This document shows positions 5,492 through 6,256 of a stretch of 6,256 bases of DNA, in pieces. Origin of the DNA: an uncultured bacterium (GTDB lineage: Bacteria > Cyanobacteriota > Vampirovibrionia > Gastranaerophilales > Gastranaerophilaceae). The stretch lies in contig CAMHDG010000100.1 of assembly GCA_946183815.1 (NCBI GenBank), positions 1-6,256 on the forward strand, read 5' to 3'. Below the pieces are notes generated by a model that was given only the letters and a program-made list of their open reading frames with translations, was not told the DNA's origin and searched no databases. Position numbers and translations under genes: made by a program. How positions within the stretch are numbered: position 1 is the first letter of the stretch; each line of letters begins with the position of its first letter.

Positions 5492-6100
5492 CTATTTTAA
5501 AAATATTATGATTAATATTATATTCTGCAAAATATGCTCTGAAAGTTCTTTTATAGTCGGCAAAATGATTGAAGCAATATCAATAGACTCATTCATAATA
5601 TTGGAAACCTTATTAATAAGCCCCATTTTAAGTGCCTGCGACTGCGCTTTTTTCTTAATTGATTCTAAACTCCGTATATCCTCATCAAGCATTCGACATT
5701 TTGTATTAAGTTTATTTTTTTCTTCAAACAGTTGTTGATACTTAACCTCCGGAGTTTTATCAACAAAGAAGATTATCGTGTATTTACCGTCATATTTACC
5801 TCTCCCACGTTTTAGTGCGGTAATATCGTAATATTTATAATCTGTTCTGTCCTGATAACTAACGTGGGTAACAAAACTCTCTTTTGAACGTATTGCCTGA
5901 ACAATAGGGGAATGGGTTTCCCAATCACTTGCATCAATAAGACAAATCTCACAGTTTAGTTTATGAGAGAATTTTTTTAGTGTTGTAAAATCAGGAAAAG
6001 CACGTTTAAAAGCGTTGTTGCAATATTTAACCTCTAAATCAGTGTTATCTACAACTAAAACAGGATTACTAAACTTGTTAAAAAACTCAAACTTTTCCAA
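5492..6100 (-). CDS. Sensor histidine kinase, N-terminal fragment (PAS and start of GAF)
   Basis: The 202 residues begin at a TTG codon with GAGGAG nine bases upstream. Residues 1-115 form a PAS-like sensor domain; SNPVLVVDNTDLEVKYCNNAF (11-31) is a typical PAS opening. A charged coiled coil (about 117-158) links to the start of a GAF domain (about 159-190). After I190 the frame turns into a run of Ile, Leu and Phe ending at TAG (5492-5494), unlike the domain it interrupts. This tail is the out-of-frame product of a one-base shift. No signal peptide or membrane anchor is seen, so the sensor is cytosolic. The ligand is unknown. Confidence 0.8.
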   Translation of the reverse strand: MEKFEFFNKFSNPVLVVDNTDLEVKYCNNAFKRAFPDFTTLKKFSHKLNCEICLIDASDWETHSPIVQAIRSKESFVTHVSYQDRTDYKYYDITALKRGRGKYDGKYTIIFFVDKTPEVKYQQLFEEKNKLNTKCRMLDEDIRSLESIKKKAQSQALKMGLINKVSNIMNESIDIASIILPTIKELSEHILQNIILIIIFLK

Positions 6101-6109
6101 ATTTTTCTT

Positions 6110-6115
6110 CTCCTC
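6110..6115 (-). promoter_or_regulatory. Ribosome binding site that fixes the TTG start of the kinase
   Basis: GAGGAG on the minus strand with a nine-base spacer before TTG at 6100. No ATG or GTG with better spacing lies nearby, and the PAS domain begins within about ten residues. Confidence 0.75.
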
Positions 6116-6123
6116 ACTTGTAT

Positions 6124-6129
6124 ATTATA
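6124..6129 (-). promoter_or_regulatory. Consensus -10 box upstream of the kinase
   Basis: A perfect TATAAT on the minus strand, eight bases before the ribosome binding site. Transcription would start near 6117 with a leader of only about 17 bases. No -35 hexamer is recognisable 16-18 bases upstream, where the sequence is C-rich (TAGCCC), so an activator or other contact may be needed. Confidence 0.45.
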
Positions 6130-6169
6130 AAGGCAAAATGGGAAATGGGCTAGGGGGAAATTGTTGTTT

Positions 6170-6203
6170 ATCGGCGAAGCCGATTTATCTCTCCTTGGAG
6201 AGA
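6170..6203. repeat. Two adjacent hairpins upstream of the kinase
   Basis: ATCGGC-GAA-GCCGAT (6170-6184) has six pairs and a three-base loop. It is followed by TCTCTCC-TT-GGAGAGA (6188-6203), seven nominal pairs. Neither is followed by a clear T tract on either strand, so they do not look like terminators. They precede the motif at 6221-6256 that resembles the left array, and may belong to the same kind of non-coding repeat. Confidence 0.5.
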
Positions 6204-6220
6204 GAAAAATTACTTAATGA

Positions 6221-6256
6221 ACTGCCTGCAGTGAATTTAGAAATTTGAGAGAGGGT
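6221..6256 (+). repeat. Probable divergent, truncated relative of the left repeat, inverted
   Basis: TTTGAGAGAGGG (6244-6255) is the exact reverse complement of CCCTCTCTCAAA in copies B (148-159) and C (253-264). Before it lie a small A/T dyad (AATTTAGAAATT) and CTGCC, the same order seen on the minus strand of the left repeats: CTGCC, A/T hairpin, GAGAGAGGG. The intervening bases differ and the window ends here, so family membership is tentative. Confidence 0.4.

Larger units (their letters stand above)
4449..6100 (-). pseudogene. PAS-GAF-HisKA-HATPase histidine kinase gene split by a one-base frameshift
   Basis: The two halves are parts of one gene. Adding one base to the A4 run at 5529-5532 (T4 on the coding strand) joins them. 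The restored junction reads KELSEHI-FAEYNINHNIFKIAYTLDEEETG and continues into the second half, completing a plausible GAF domain. The repaired protein has 550 residues in the order PAS (1-115), coiled coil, GAF (about 159-300), coiled coil, HisKA (H343) and HATPase (about 435-548). The run is too short and the frame context wrong for a known slippery heptamer, so a deletion or a base-calling or assembly error is likelier than programmed frameshifting. Because the flanking protein sequence looks undegraded, any true mutation must be recent. Confidence 0.75.

Noticed and set aside
5520..5545. Programmed -1 frameshift in the kinase gene
   Set aside because: The codons at the shift read ATT-TTG-CAG, which does not form an X-XXY-YYZ slippery heptamer, and no strong downstream hairpin is evident in this AT-rich stretch.
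6140..6157. G-quadruplex upstream of the kinase
   Set aside because: Only three runs of three or more G are present (6140-6142, 6147-6149, 6153-6157), one short of an intramolecular quadruplex.
6015..6248. Plus-strand frame across the kinase start and right intergenic region
   Set aside because: It runs antisense to the PAS coding region and then through hairpin-rich non-coding sequence.

Overview
This is an AT-rich bacterial window with compact genes, Shine-Dalgarno-led starts and factor-independent terminators. Every confident gene lies on the minus strand. A lone HEAT/PBS-lyase-like repeat protein, a GAF-containing sensor kinase, a heme-chaperone-type radical SAM protein and low GC would fit an uncultured gut-type lineage such as Gastranaerophilales (Vampirovibrionia). 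Bacillota and other AT-rich groups are not excluded, and no rRNA or other marker settles it. The window starts exactly on a repeat boundary and ends inside a related motif, so it may be a whole metagenomic contig broken at repeats (inference).

Layout, in order of transcription (right to left). At 6101-6256 is a non-coding region with hairpins, a perfect -10 box and a strong ribosome binding site. At 4449-6100 is a PAS-GAF-HisKA-HATPase sensor histidine kinase that begins at a TTG codon and is split by a one-base frameshift in an A4 run near 5529-5532; repairing it gives 550 residues. At 4143-4448 is an AT-rich intergenic region with a small dyad and a doubtful 18-codon ORF. At 3288-4142 is a HEAT-repeat protein with a near-ideal ribosome binding site, followed by a strong terminator at 3226-3258. 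At 1527-3080 is a membrane-anchored family 2 glycosyltransferase-like protein with an unusual C-terminal cysteine cluster. Its stop codon overlaps the start of hemW (409-1527), forming a two-gene operon. A weak terminator lies at 351-371. At 1-308 is a non-coding array of a hairpin-bearing repeat.

Three transcription units are implied: the kinase, the HEAT protein, and the glycosyltransferase-hemW operon. No response regulator or heme biosynthesis gene is present, so the partners of the kinase and the client of HemW cannot be read from context. The most notable observations are the repeat array, whose hairpin arms co-vary between copies, the split kinase, and the glycosyltransferase with degenerate catalytic motifs fused to a Cys-rich tail.
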